Below, piece after piece: positions 1-8,200 of a stretch of 64,000 bases of DNA. The notes beneath the pieces are model-generated. The model saw only the letters and a program-made list of their open reading frames with translations. It had not been told where the DNA came from and ran no database searches. How positions within the stretch are numbered: position 1 is the stretch's first letter; each line of letters starts with the position of its first letter. Source of the stretch: Planctomycetota bacterium (GTDB lineage: Bacteria > Planctomycetota > Phycisphaerae > UBA1845 > UTPLA1). The DNA is taken from the NCBI GenBank assembly GCA_016235815.1, contig JACRIM010000039.1, forward strand, positions 62,001 through 126,000, given 5' to 3'. Position numbers and translations under genes: made by a program.

Positions 1-294
1 GAAGTCCCTTGCGAATCCCGGGTCAAACTCGCCCCCGTGACTGCCCACCAGATAAAATCGTACCGAACTTTCGCCTATGATCGATGCAAGGTCGGCCAAC
101 GCGCGCCCCGAAATGACGGCAACATGCGTGTGCGGCGTCGCGGCGAGCGCCCGCATGGCCACCAGCGTGTTTCGGTCGGGCACGGCCAACTCGGGCCGAT
201 CCGCAATGGGCGCGATGGTTCCGTCGCAATCGCAGGCCACGAGTAGAACGGAGGCACGCGATAGTTCATCCAGGGCCGATTCCAGCGATCTCAT
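1..294 (-). CDS. otsB: Trehalose-6-phosphate phosphatase, N-terminal part (runs off left edge)
   Basis: Partial gene reading leftward out of the window; only about 98 residues are present. It would dephosphorylate trehalose-6-phosphate to trehalose. HAD motif I is visible near residues 22-26 (DCDGT, with both catalytic aspartates), followed by ISGR and the GSHGGE segment typical of trehalose phosphatases. The ATG lies at 294-292 and overlaps the otsA stop in an ATGA arrangement, so the two genes are translationally coupled and together complete the two-step OtsAB route. The frame has no stop before the edge. Family assignment is firm; the C-terminal half and its catalytic residues cannot be seen. 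Confidence 0.9.
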   Translation of the reverse strand, partial: MRSLESALDELSRASVLLVACDCDGTIAPIADRPELAVPDRNTLVAMRALAATPHTHVAVISGRALADLASIIGESSVRFYLVGSHGGEFDPGFARDF

Positions 295-1670
295 TCCGGC
301 ATGGCTCCCATGAAATCGCGGCCCCACTGATGGACATGGTGTCGGCGCACATGCATTCGGAGCATGCCCATTCGAAGGCGACCGTCCTTGCGTGATTGGC
401 GGAGGGCAATGTCCATGGATCGTACCATCCCATCCATGTCCCACGGATTGACCAGGTAGGCCTGTCGAAGCTCCTGCGCGGCACCGGCGAATTCACTGAG
501 CACCAGCGCACCCGAGTGATCCAGTCGGCTCGATACATATTCCTTGGCCACGAGGTTCATGCCGTCGCGAAGGGGCGTCACCATCATGACATCCGCCGCG
601 GCATAGTACGCAACCAACTCTCGGCGCGGAATACTCCGGCGGAAATAATGAACGGCCACTCGCCCCGGTATGCTGTACTCGCCGTTAATACGCCCGACAA
701 TGCGCTCAATGGTGGTTCGCATTTCGACATAGTCGCTCACGGTTTCGCGTGTGGGCGAAGCAACCTGAATCATGACGCATTCATCAACCGTCGCAAGGCC
801 GCGCCGCAACAACTCTTCAAAGGCGAGCAGCCTCAAGTCGATGCCTTTGGTGTAGTCGAGTCGATCCACCGCCAGGATGATGCGACGCGATGCCCCGACG
901 CGACGACGAAGTTCCTGAGCATGGCCAATGGTATGTGGATCCGCAGCGCATCGCTCAATCTCATGTGAATCGACAGAAACGGGAAATGTATCGATCTTGA
1001 TCGGACGGCTCTTATGGCGAAGAGCATGATCCGTGCCCGTCGCCGATGTGAAAAGGCGCGCCGCGCGTGAGAAATCCCGGGCGTCCGCCGTGGTCTGAAA
1101 TCCAATCAGATCGGCCCCCAACAGGCCCTCTATGATTTCACGGCGCCACGGAAGCCACGCGAACAACTCTTCCGGTGGAAACGGAATATGCAGGAAGAAC
1201 CCAATCCGCAGGTCTGGCCGCAACTCCCGTAGCATCTTTGGCACAAGTTGAAGTTGATAGTCATGAATCCAGACACGCTGGCGAGGTGTCGCGACTCGTG
1301 CCGCCGCCTGCGCGAAGCGCTTGTTTACATCCACGAATGGCTTCCACCACTTGCGATTGAAGGTTGGTGTGCGTATGGCATCGTGATAAAGCGGCCATAT
1401 CGTTGCGTTTGAGAACCCGTGATAATATTGTTCGACCTCCGATGAGCTTAAGTGAATTGGAATCATCCGCATTCCATCATGCTTGAAGGTGCGAATCCCG
1501 GTCGTCCCCCCGGGCCAGCCGATCCATCCGCTTCCTGAGCCTTTAAGGATGGGGGAAAGCGCTGTAACAAGGCCCCCCGGACTGGTGTCCCAGCGGGCGT
1601 GACGACCCGACCGCACTCGATGGATGGGCAGTCGATTGGCAATGATCAGAACGTTGTCCTTGGCGGCCAT
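291..1670 (-). CDS. otsA: Alpha,alpha-trehalose-6-phosphate synthase (GT20)
   Basis: Predicted 459-residue cytosolic enzyme that joins UDP- or ADP-glucose to glucose-6-phosphate. Hallmarks of GT20 are present: RLP near residues 13-15, HDYQ near 136-139, FLHIPFP near 159-165 and DRLDYTKG near 269-276. The length matches the family (about 450-490). I chose the ATG at 1670 because GAGGATC sits about seven bases upstream and the protein then starts directly with the NVLIIANRLP strand; an in-frame ATG at 1715 would add 15 non-conserved residues. It overlaps otsB by four bases. The product is probably a compatible solute for osmotic or desiccation stress (known role of the pathway). Confidence 0.95.
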   Translation of the reverse strand: MAAKDNVLIIANRLPIHRVRSGRHARWDTSPGGLVTALSPILKGSGSGWIGWPGGTTGIRTFKHDGMRMIPIHLSSSEVEQYYHGFSNATIWPLYHDAIRTPTFNRKWWKPFVDVNKRFAQAAARVATPRQRVWIHDYQLQLVPKMLRELRPDLRIGFFLHIPFPPEELFAWLPWRREIIEGLLGADLIGFQTTADARDFSRAARLFTSATGTDHALRHKSRPIKIDTFPVSVDSHEIERCAADPHTIGHAQELRRRVGASRRIILAVDRLDYTKGIDLRLLAFEELLRRGLATVDECVMIQVASPTRETVSDYVEMRTTIERIVGRINGEYSIPGRVAVHYFRRSIPRRELVAYYAAADVMMVTPLRDGMNLVAKEYVSSRLDHSGALVLSEFAGAAQELRQAYLVNPWDMDGMVRSMDIALRQSRKDGRLRMGMLRMHVRRHHVHQWGRDFMGAMPE

Positions 1671-2025
1671 GGATCGATCCTCACTGCGATCCCACAAGTG
1701 CGGCGACGAATTCACAAGTCCCTTCGTGGGAGCTTATTGTCACAAAAGGACTGAACTATCTGAGATGACGGTTGCCTTGCGTAAGCATGAACTGAACTCG
1801 TTTCGCCGGTGCACGGATCGACGCTAAGTTGAATGGCGGCCCGACCACTCAAGGAGCCTGCATGAACGCTCGTACATGCACCCTTGGAAACGCAGACGTG
1901 TTGTGGATGTAAATGCTAGGTGCGAAATCCTCGCAAGGCAAGTGCCACGGACTTCCTGTTACAAATTGTGGCATTCCCGAACGGTGCAACGCACTCTGGT
2001 TTGGAGGGCGAGCATCGATTCGATC
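1671..2025. other. Intergenic region between motB and otsA
   Basis: About 355 bases lying downstream of motB and upstream of otsA, both on the minus strand. I see no convincing gene, tRNA or T-tailed hairpin. It must contain the otsA promoter, but no clear sigma70-type pair stands out. Reading frames here look like shadows. Confidence 0.5.
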
Positions 2026-2868
2026 TTACTTCTTCTCGTGCAACATCGGCTCGTTGGAAATGTCCTCTTCCTCCGGCATGTAGGTCGGCATGACCATATC
2101 CGTGGGGAAGACCTCGACGCGTTCATTCTCGCGCTGGGCCTTGTCGTCGTAGGCAAGGGGCTTAACCCGATCGTTGTCCTTGCAGGCCACGATGCGAATC
2201 TGACGCCAATCGACGCCGAATTCCACCATCGCGCCGGCAACGGCAAGCGCACGGTCGAAGGAGAGTTTCATCGCCTTCGACGTGTCGCCGAATGCCTCGG
2301 CCGCGCTGGCGTGCCCGCGAAGTTCGAGAATGGTCCGGACACCGGTGAATTGCTTCGCGATCGACCGCGCACTTTCGCGCCCGGCTTCATCCAGCGTGCT
2401 GGAATCGTTGGAAAACCCAACCGCCCCGGCCGGCTTGCGATAATTCGTCGTGCGGATCGACTGCACTTCATGCTTATCGCCGACGATTCCCGCGTCCAGC
2501 GCGAAGCCCGCTTTGGCTCGCTCCAGCACGCGCTTGATCAGCGGCAGCTCATTCGGATTCAGTGAGTTGACATTGACCGGATTATGAAAAGCTTCGCGAA
2601 GTGCAATGGCCATATCCAGCATGTGAGTATCATTAGGCGATGTGCCGCTCCCCGCGCCATTGCCGCTGCCCGTCGGCTTGGCCATGTTCATGGCCAGCAG
2701 AATCACGAAGAAACCCATCATGAGCGTGACGTTGTCGGCGAACGAAATGAGCCACTCAGGCGCGCCCTCGTGCCCCTCTTCGTGGCCGCCGCCGCCATGA
2801 TGGCCGCCGCCGCCGTGCGAGCCGTGGCTCTTGTGCTCTTCCTTGTGTTCGTTGTTGTGTTCAGACAC
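2026..2868 (-). CDS. motB: MotB-type flagellar stator protein with histidine-rich N-terminus
   Basis: A 280-residue stator subunit that couples ion flow to flagellar rotation and anchors to peptidoglycan. The single membrane segment (about residues 38-62) holds the MotB signature around SFADNVTLMMGFF, with the ion-binding aspartate at residue 45. The C-terminal half is an OmpA-like peptidoglycan-binding domain (IRTTNYRK, LELRGHAS and DRALAVAGAMV segments). The cytoplasmic N-terminus is unusual: nine histidines among the first 33 residues, mixed with glycine and glutamate. Start is GTG at 2868 with a modest AGGA upstream. It follows motA after 45 bases, so the two are probably one operon. No other flagellar gene is in the window. 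Confidence 0.9.
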   Translation of the reverse strand: MSEHNNEHKEEHKSHGSHGGGGHHGGGGHEEGHEGAPEWLISFADNVTLMMGFFVILLAMNMAKPTGSGNGAGSGTSPNDTHMLDMAIALREAFHNPVNVNSLNPNELPLIKRVLERAKAGFALDAGIVGDKHEVQSIRTTNYRKPAGAVGFSNDSSTLDEAGRESARSIAKQFTGVRTILELRGHASAAEAFGDTSKAMKLSFDRALAVAGAMVEFGVDWRQIRIVACKDNDRVKPLAYDDKAQRENERVEVFPTDMVMPTYMPEEEDISNEPMLHEKK

Positions 2869-2913
2869 GGCTCAATCCTGCGCTAGACCGCGTTCGCAAT
2901 CGGCGTCGGCGCC

Positions 2914-3702
2914 TTACGCCGCGGCCTGGAGTTTCGCTCGCGCCGCCATCGGAACAAACGCCAGCATCTTCTCGACCGTGATGCGCGGGTTGTCTCCGCC
3001 CATGATGGAGAGGATGCCCTGTAGAACCATTTCGCGGTTCATGATTTCTTCGCTTGAGCGCGTGGCCAGCTTGTCGCCGATCGGCCCCGCGACGGCATTT
3101 GCTAGTACGGTTCCGTACATCGTCGCGCACACGGCAACGGCAAGCATCTTGCCCATCGCGCCAATGGACCCGCCTTCGAGATTACCGAACATACCGATCT
3201 GCCCAACGAGCGTTCCAACCAGTCCCCATCCGGGACCGTAGAGCTTGATCAGATCGAAAAACTTCTTGCCGGCCTTGTGACGTTCCTGCATGGCCATGAT
3301 TTCGAGTCGAAGCGTTTGCTCCACCGCGACCGGGTCCATGCCGTCAATCGTCATGCGCAAGCCAGTAGCGAGAAATGGATCGATCTCTTTGATCCGACCA
3401 TAGTCGGACTCCAACGCCAGCACGCCTTCGCGACGCGCCTTGTCTGCAAGTTCGCCAATTGTCTTCGCGGCGACTTCCGGCGTGCTTCCCTTATGAAACA
3501 TGAATCGCTTGAGATAACCCATGACGCATTTGATTTTCGCCATGGGCATGGCCATGAAGGCGACACTGATGCTGCCGCCGAACACGGTGAACACGCCTTC
3601 CTGTGAATAGAACATGACCCAATGGCCGTGACAGGCTTCGTAGCCCACGAACCCCAGACATCCCAAACCGATGAGAACGCCTATGAGTGATGCAATATCC
3701 AT
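2914..3702 (-). CDS. motA: MotA-type flagellar stator protein
   Basis: Predicted 262-residue inner-membrane stator subunit with about four membrane segments: two near the N-terminus (IGVLIGLGCLGF and VFTVFGGSISVAF regions) and two near the middle (PGWGLVGTLVGQIGMF and MLAVAVCATMYGTVLANA). The cytoplasmic loop between pairs is charged as expected for FliG contact. The length fits the PomA/MotA family (250-290). I chose ATG 3702 because the protein then opens with MDIASLIGVL, as family members do, and GAAG-rich sequence lies just upstream; an ATG at 3780 would add 26 unrelated residues. It lies 45 bases before motB on the same strand. Confidence 0.92.
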   Translation of the reverse strand: MDIASLIGVLIGLGCLGFVGYEACHGHWVMFYSQEGVFTVFGGSISVAFMAMPMAKIKCVMGYLKRFMFHKGSTPEVAAKTIGELADKARREGVLALESDYGRIKEIDPFLATGLRMTIDGMDPVAVEQTLRLEIMAMQERHKAGKKFFDLIKLYGPGWGLVGTLVGQIGMFGNLEGGSIGAMGKMLAVAVCATMYGTVLANAVAGPIGDKLATRSSEEIMNREMVLQGILSIMGGDNPRITVEKMLAFVPMAARAKLQAAA

Positions 3703-4022
3703 GGCTTCTTCAATCCCTCTGCGGAGCCCAACCCGATCTGCGGGTGAACGCGCGACCGTCTCGATCATCGGCGCAGGCACTACGCAGGGTGAGGGATTTG
3801 CGGGTCAAGAGTGGCGGAACGAGTATTCTCGGCCGGGCCGGGATCGCCGATTCTGGGACGCTGGCGGAGTCGCGAATTATCCTGTGGATTTTGCCCCACA
3901 AGACCGTGGAACCGTCCACGACGGATGGTCAGGTTCCTTACCCGATAAACCCGCCGTCATCGCCCCACGAACCAGCGCCGTGGCACGGAGCTTGCAGCGT
4001 TGCCTGTCGGAGGTGATGTGCC
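3703..4022. other. Divergent intergenic region motA / small membrane protein
   Basis: Roughly 320 bases between divergently read genes, expected to hold promoters for both. A strong Shine-Dalgarno (GGAGGTGATG, 4009-4018) ends it. I see no RNA gene or clear operator. Part (3703-3780) stays open in the motA frame but reads as non-conserved sequence. Confidence 0.5.
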
Positions 4023-4229
4023 ATGACACTTCGCTGGTTTCACATGGTGTTTCTACTGATCGTCATGATCGGCGCGGACATGTTCGGTGCCTACGCCTTC
4101 TACCACTACGGCCGCGGCGGTGAGCCTATGATCCTCGCCCTTGGAGCATCAGGCCTTGTCGCAGGCCTGGGCCTGGCCGCCTATGTTGCCTGGCTGGTAA
4201 AAAAGCTGGACGTCGCCGACATTCACTAA
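4023..4229 (+). CDS. Small two-helix membrane protein, function unknown
   Basis: A 68-residue protein that I do not recognise. It has two hydrophobic stretches, about residues 8-28 and 36-58, ending in a short charged tail (VKKLDVADIH), so it should span the inner membrane twice with a cytoplasmic or periplasmic hairpin. A near-perfect ribosome binding site, GGAGGTGA at 4009-4016, six bases before the ATG, argues strongly that the gene is real despite its size. The next gene on the right is convergent and the motor genes on the left are divergent, so it is probably a one-gene transcript. Confidence 0.75.
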   Translation: MTLRWFHMVFLLIVMIGADMFGAYAFYHYGRGGEPMILALGASGLVAGLGLAAYVAWLVKKLDVADIH

Positions 4230-4260
4230 TCAACGAGTGCGCTCGGCCCCTGGCAAATCT

Positions 4261-4291
4261 GCGCGCGGCGGTCCTGTTCGATCCCGCGCGC
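4261..4291. terminator. GC-rich hairpin between convergent small genes, possible bidirectional terminator
   Basis: GCGCGCGG at 4261-4268 pairs perfectly with CCGCGCGC at 4284-4291 around a 15-base loop. It sits between a plus gene ending at 4229 and a minus gene ending at 4310. There is no T-tract on either side, so intrinsic termination is uncertain. Confidence 0.35.
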
Positions 4292-4309
4292 CCATCAAGG
4301 ACAACGCTC

Positions 4310-4489
4310 CTAGACGCACGCGTTGAGCAGCTTCTCCTGCAGCACGATCAACTGATCGCGCGTCCGCTCCAGATCGCGCCGATAGTCCCGTGAGTCCGTG
4401 TGGTGGATTTCAGGACCCAGCGCCTCGATCCGTTGCTCGACCAAGTCCTCGATCAGCTTCATCTCGACCTGATTCATCTCGATTGTCAT
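4310..4489 (-). CDS. 59-residue charged protein, function unknown
   Basis: A small gene easily missed because of its length. The product has 59 residues, opens MTIEMNQVEMKLIEDLV and ends EKLLNACV. It is rich in Glu, Arg, Gln and Leu with heptad-like spacing (LIEDLVEQRIEAL and LERTRDQLIVLQEKLL), so mostly helical and perhaps coiled-coil. There is no signal or membrane segment, so it is likely cytosolic. The upstream GGAAGGAG, about eight bases from the ATG at 4489, is a strong ribosome binding site and the best evidence for the gene. It is divergent from the SDR gene at 4627. I know of no family for it. Confidence 0.72.
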   Translation of the reverse strand: MTIEMNQVEMKLIEDLVEQRIEALGPEIHHTDSRDYRRDLERTRDQLIVLQEKLLNACV

Positions 4490-4626
4490 GGCACACGCTC
4501 CTTCCGGCGCAGCGACCTACCAAATCGTAGGTATGCAAAGGCGTCCGTCCAGCCATCTTCTGGGCAAACGGCGTGCCACGATTCGGTATGCCGGGTACCA
4601 TGCCCCAAAATCGAAGGGAGTTTCAC

Positions 4627-5427
4627 GTGTCCGGTATCGACGGCTATCGTCTGGTGGGCAAACGGGCCATTGTTTGCGGAAGCACGCAGGGGATCGGCCT
4701 GGCCTGCGCCCGGCAATTCGCGGCGTTGGGGGCCGCCGTGGTGTTGGCCGCCCGTGATGAAGCGGCTTTACGCCGGGTCGTTGCGGAATTGCCCGCAGGC
4801 GAAGGGCAACAGCACGCATACCTCTGCGCCGATTTCAACCAGCCCGAACACGTCGCCGCCCGCGTGACAGAATTCATCGCCAAGTGCGGCCCCGTGCAGA
4901 TTCTTCTCAATAACAGCGGCGGCCCGCCGCACGGCCCGATTACCGATGCCACGCCTCAGCAATTCTTCGACGCGATCAATCGCCACCTCGCATGTAACCA
5001 GTTGCTCGTACAGGCGACGCTTCCCGGAATGAAAGCCGGGCAGTATGGCCGCATCATCAATATCATCTCGACATCCGTGAAGGAGCCGATTGCGGGGTTG
5101 GGTGTGTCCAACACCACACGCTGGGCCGTCGCCGCGTGGGCCAAAACGCTGGCCGGCGAGGTGGCAAAATTCGGCGTCACCGTCAACAACCTCCTGCCCG
5201 GCTACACAGCAACGGCGCGGCTCGACGAACTGATCCCCGCGAAGGCCAAGGCAGGGAATAAGTCGATCGACGCCGTCCGCGACGAGATGGTGGCAAAAAT
5301 CCCAATGGGCCGACTCGGAAGCCCGGACGAAATCGCCGCCGGCGCCGCGTTCCTCGCCTCGCCCGCCGCGAGCTATGTCACCGGCATCAACCTGACCGTG
5401 GACGGAGGAAGGACGGGGTCGCTATGA
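4627..5427 (+). CDS. Short-chain dehydrogenase/reductase family protein with non-canonical active site
   Basis: Predicted 266-residue Rossmann protein, FabG-like. The cofactor motif GSTQGIG is at residues 18-24, LLNNSGG near 93-99 and the C-terminal GINLTVDGG is typical. The catalytic region is unusual: after the serine near 148-150, the expected YxxxK is replaced by S161-N-T-T-R165. This variant recurs in an SDR subgroup I recall with an ISTSVK..P..GL.xSN motif, so it may be a real subfamily rather than decay. I chose GTG 4627 because GAAGGGAG lies about seven bases upstream; an ATG at 4573 would add 18 odd residues. The stop overlaps the next start (ATGA), so it is co-translated with the aldehyde dehydrogenase. 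Confidence 0.85.
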   Translation: MSGIDGYRLVGKRAIVCGSTQGIGLACARQFAALGAAVVLAARDEAALRRVVAELPAGEGQQHAYLCADFNQPEHVAARVTEFIAKCGPVQILLNNSGGPPHGPITDATPQQFFDAINRHLACNQLLVQATLPGMKAGQYGRIINIISTSVKEPIAGLGVSNTTRWAVAAWAKTLAGEVAKFGVTVNNLLPGYTATARLDELIPAKAKAGNKSIDAVRDEMVAKIPMGRLGSPDEIAAGAAFLASPAASYVTGINLTVDGGRTGSL

Positions 5428-6887
5428 GCAACTTCTTCAAAATCAAAAACTACATCAACGGCGAAATGGTCGAGCCGGTCGCCGGTCAATACCTTGACAA
5501 CATCGAGCCGGCCACCGGGCAGGTCTATTCCCTCGTGCCCGACAGCGACGCCGCCGACGTAGAGCGCGCCGTCGATGCCGCCGAAAAAGCCTTCCCTGCA
5601 TGGTCGAAAATGCCCGCCGCCCACCGCTCGAAAATCCTCTGCAAGATCGCCGACCTCATCGACCTCGACGTCGACCGCCTCGCCAAGACCGAGACCATCG
5701 ACAACGGCAAACCCCTCTCGCTGGCACGATCGCTCGACATCCCGCGCTGCTCGGCCAATATCCGCCACTTCGCCACGGCCATCCTCCACTTTCACTCCGA
5801 GTCACACGTCACCGACGGCGTCGGCCTGAACTACACGCTCCGCGGCCCGCGCGGCATCGCCGGCATCATCTCGCCTTGGAATCTGCCGCTCTATCTGCTC
5901 ACGTGGAAGGTCGCTCCTGCTCTCGCCACTGGCAACACCGTCGTCGCCAAGCCATCCGAGTTAACGCCGATGACAGCCCACATGTTCAGCGAGATCTGCC
6001 GCGAGGCCGGTCTGCCGCCGGGCGTGCTCAACATCGTCCACGGCCTCGGCGCGAAAGCCGGCGCGGCGATTGTCGGCCACAAGAAGATCAGCACCGTTTC
6101 CTTCACCGGCGGCACCGTCACGGGGCGCGAGGTCGCCAAGACCGCCGCACCGTTCTTCAAAAAAGTCGCGCTCGAAATGGGCGGCAAGAACCCCAACATC
6201 ATCTTCGCCGACGCCGACATGGACGCAGCGATCCAAGGTGGCGTGCGGGCGTCCTTCGCCAATCAGGGCCAAGTCTGCCTCTGCGGCTCGCGCATGTACG
6301 TCGAGGAAAAGATCTACCCGACGTTTCTGGAGAAGTTCGTCGCCGCGGCCAAGATGCTGAAGGTCGGCGACCCGCTCACTGAAGGCGTCGATCAAGGAGC
6401 GGTTGTCTCCAAAACTCAGTTGGAGAAGGTGAAGTTCTACGTCGACCTCGCAAGGCAGGACGGCGGCAAATTCCACTGCGGCGGAAGCTCGCCCACCGAT
6501 CTGCCCGCGCGATGCAGGGATGGCTACTTCTTCTCGCCCACCGTCATCACCGGCCTCTCGCCAACCTGTCGCGTGAATCAGGAGGAGATCTTCGGCCCTG
6601 TCGTCACGATCACACCGTTCAAGGATGAGGACGAAGTCGTGGCCCTCGCCAACGGCACCGAGTACGGCCTGGCCTCGACCGTCTGGACGCAGAACCTCGC
6701 CCGCGCCCATCGCCTCGGCGACCGCATCAACAGCGGCACCGTCTGGGTGAACTGCTGGATGATCCGCGACCTGCGCGTCCCCTTCGGCGGCATGAAGCAA
6801 AGCGGCGTCGGCCGCGAAGGCGGACTTGAGGCGCTTCGGTTCTACACCGAGCCGAAGAACATCTGCATCCAGGTGCCCGGCGTGTGA
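5424..6887 (+). CDS. Aldehyde dehydrogenase, ALDH8-like (2-aminomuconate / 2-hydroxymuconate semialdehyde type)
   Basis: A 487-residue NAD(P)-dependent aldehyde dehydrogenase of full family length. Asn153 (SPWNLP), Glu251 (LEMGGK) and the nucleophile Cys285 in NQGQVCLCGSR form the active site; the C-terminal PFGGMKQSGVGREGG segment is also standard. The CLC around the nucleophile and the overall feel point to the ALDH8 group, which oxidises 2-aminomuconic or 2-hydroxymuconic semialdehyde in tryptophan or catechol meta-cleavage pathways. Substrate is inferred, not shown. Start overlaps the SDR stop by four bases, so the pair is an operon; no ring-cleavage enzyme is present in the window. Confidence 0.9.
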   Translation: MSNFFKIKNYINGEMVEPVAGQYLDNIEPATGQVYSLVPDSDAADVERAVDAAEKAFPAWSKMPAAHRSKILCKIADLIDLDVDRLAKTETIDNGKPLSLARSLDIPRCSANIRHFATAILHFHSESHVTDGVGLNYTLRGPRGIAGIISPWNLPLYLLTWKVAPALATGNTVVAKPSELTPMTAHMFSEICREAGLPPGVLNIVHGLGAKAGAAIVGHKKISTVSFTGGTVTGREVAKTAAPFFKKVALEMGGKNPNIIFADADMDAAIQGGVRASFANQGQVCLCGSRMYVEEKIYPTFLEKFVAAAKMLKVGDPLTEGVDQGAVVSKTQLEKVKFYVDLARQDGGKFHCGGSSPTDLPARCRDGYFFSPTVITGLSPTCRVNQEEIFGPVVTITPFKDEDEVVALANGTEYGLASTVWTQNLARAHRLGDRINSGTVWVNCWMIRDLRVPFGGMKQSGVGREGGLEALRFYTEPKNICIQVPGV

Positions 6888-7005
6888 GCGCTGGCGGATT
6901 CGGAACGTAGCCGGTCATTCACGTTGTTCGCGCAAATACTACAGTGCTGAATATCCAAATAAAATGTGGTGATCAGGCGGTAGGTCGACGGATGTCGAAC
7001 GACCC

Positions 7006-7707
7006 CTATCTCCCTGAATCTACGGATGTAACTGAAATCAGCTTTCCGGGCGGCAGGAGTCTTGCCGCCTTCATCTCAGTCAGAATCATCTCATGAATCG
7101 CCGCGGAGTCGCAGATGGTTAGATGATCGACATCGCGAGCGGAAGGCACGTCGCCTTCCGGACCAACGGCAATGTTCTTAAGACGGGTGTGGTTGTTTCC
7201 CGGTTCCAGCGTCGATCGCGGGCCGCTTCGAAACGACGTGGTTCGTGGAACGACATAGTAGTGGACCGCCGTATCGACGTTCGCCGGAATAGGGTCGGGC
7301 CGGCCTACGTCCAGGAGCACCAGCAGCCTTACCGATATCCCCTCTTGCTCCAGTTCCCGGACAGCAGCCTTGATCGCCACCACCCCCCCGTGCGAATGCC
7401 CGATCAGTACAAGATTCTCGGGGCGATCTCGAACGACATCCCGCATGATGTCCTTCCATTTGCGATAGGGCTCGTTTTGAGCGAAGCAACCGTTCTGTCG
7501 GAGTTTTGCCCCGATCTGATCAAGTCCGCCGGACCAGGCCCGATCGCCAAATCCCATCAACAGGAAAACGCAGGCTTGTTCGTGGGGCAGCGTCTCTGTG
7601 ATTCGATGGCTGGACCTGCGACAGCCAAACGCTGAAAGCGTAACTGCCAGAAGCAGTACACCCCCATAGAACTCCCGCCTGAGGAAACATGATTTTGGTC
7701 TTGGCAT
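7006..7707 (-). CDS. Predicted alpha/beta-hydrolase lipoprotein
   Basis: A 233-residue exported protein. The N-terminus has a basic start, a hydrophobic stretch (GGVLLLAVTLSAF) and a cysteine near residue 29, consistent with a lipoprotein signal (LSAFGC). The mature part shows an alpha/beta-hydrolase pattern: the nucleophile elbow GHSHGG (serine in the middle), a strand followed by an aspartate (LLVLLDVGRPDP) and a late histidine in DVDHLTIC. That triad suggests an esterase or lipase-like hydrolase at the envelope; the substrate is unknown. It stands alone, convergent with the aldehyde dehydrogenase on its left and facing the repeat region on its right. Confidence 0.75.
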   Translation of the reverse strand: MPRPKSCFLRREFYGGVLLLAVTLSAFGCRRSSHRITETLPHEQACVFLLMGFGDRAWSGGLDQIGAKLRQNGCFAQNEPYRKWKDIMRDVVRDRPENLVLIGHSHGGVVAIKAAVRELEQEGISVRLLVLLDVGRPDPIPANVDTAVHYYVVPRTTSFRSGPRSTLEPGNNHTRLKNIAVGPEGDVPSARDVDHLTICDSAAIHEMILTEMKAARLLPPGKLISVTSVDSGR

Positions 7708-7974
7708 GTCCCCTGATCATAGCGGAAACCAAGCATCGACGATTTTGTTCATTATTTTTGGGGTGTTTTGCGCTTCAATTGTCAAATTTCTCTTTTGTCT
7801 ATCCCACATAATGATGACGGCCCAATCGACGGTGGGACGGAAGAAGAGGCGGGAGTCTTTGTCTTGACAATGCGATGCTGAAGCAACATCGACCGCGACT
7901 GCGAAAGATGGCGAGATGCGTATTGGACGCGAGCGACTAGTCGTTCCACCCCGAACCCACCTTCCGCGCACAGT

Positions 7975-8057
7975 TGCCCCGACAGGGGCACCGGAATGTA
8001 GCCACGGGCGCGAGCCCGTGGTATCGATGAGAAAGGAACCAAGCCCCGAAGGGGCGA
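7975..8057. repeat. Three-hairpin dispersed repeat, copy 1
   Basis: Contains three short inverted repeats in a fixed order: TGCCCC-gaca-GGGGCA (7975-7990), CCACGGGC-gcga-GCCCGTGG (8002-8021) and GCCCC-gaa-GGGGC (8043-8055). The reverse complement matches 36039-36125 in order, spacing and linker words. The middle stem differs between copies in both arms at once, so base pairing is preserved. Confidence 0.8.
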
Positions 8058-8125
8058 CGAAGTCGATTTCAGCCCAGCATGATTCGGCGCCAACCCAACT
8101 CACGACCAGGCCGCGACTTGCGCGC

Positions 8126-8200
8126 CGCAGAAAAAATAATCAAAAACCCCCTTGCCTCCAAAAACCCGTGCGCTATATTTGTTAGGTAACAGTTAGGAAT
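8126..8200 (+). promoter_or_regulatory. Promoter-like head of dispersed repeat, copy 1
   Basis: TTGCCT (8152-8157), a 16-base spacer and TATATT (8174-8179) resemble a sigma70 promoter, preceded by an A-rich tract (8131-8145). GTTAGG follows at 8181-8186 and again at 8192-8197, an 11-base direct repeat over the expected start point. The same arrangement occurs on the minus strand at 34325-34373, although the spacer sequence differs there. Confidence 0.55.
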
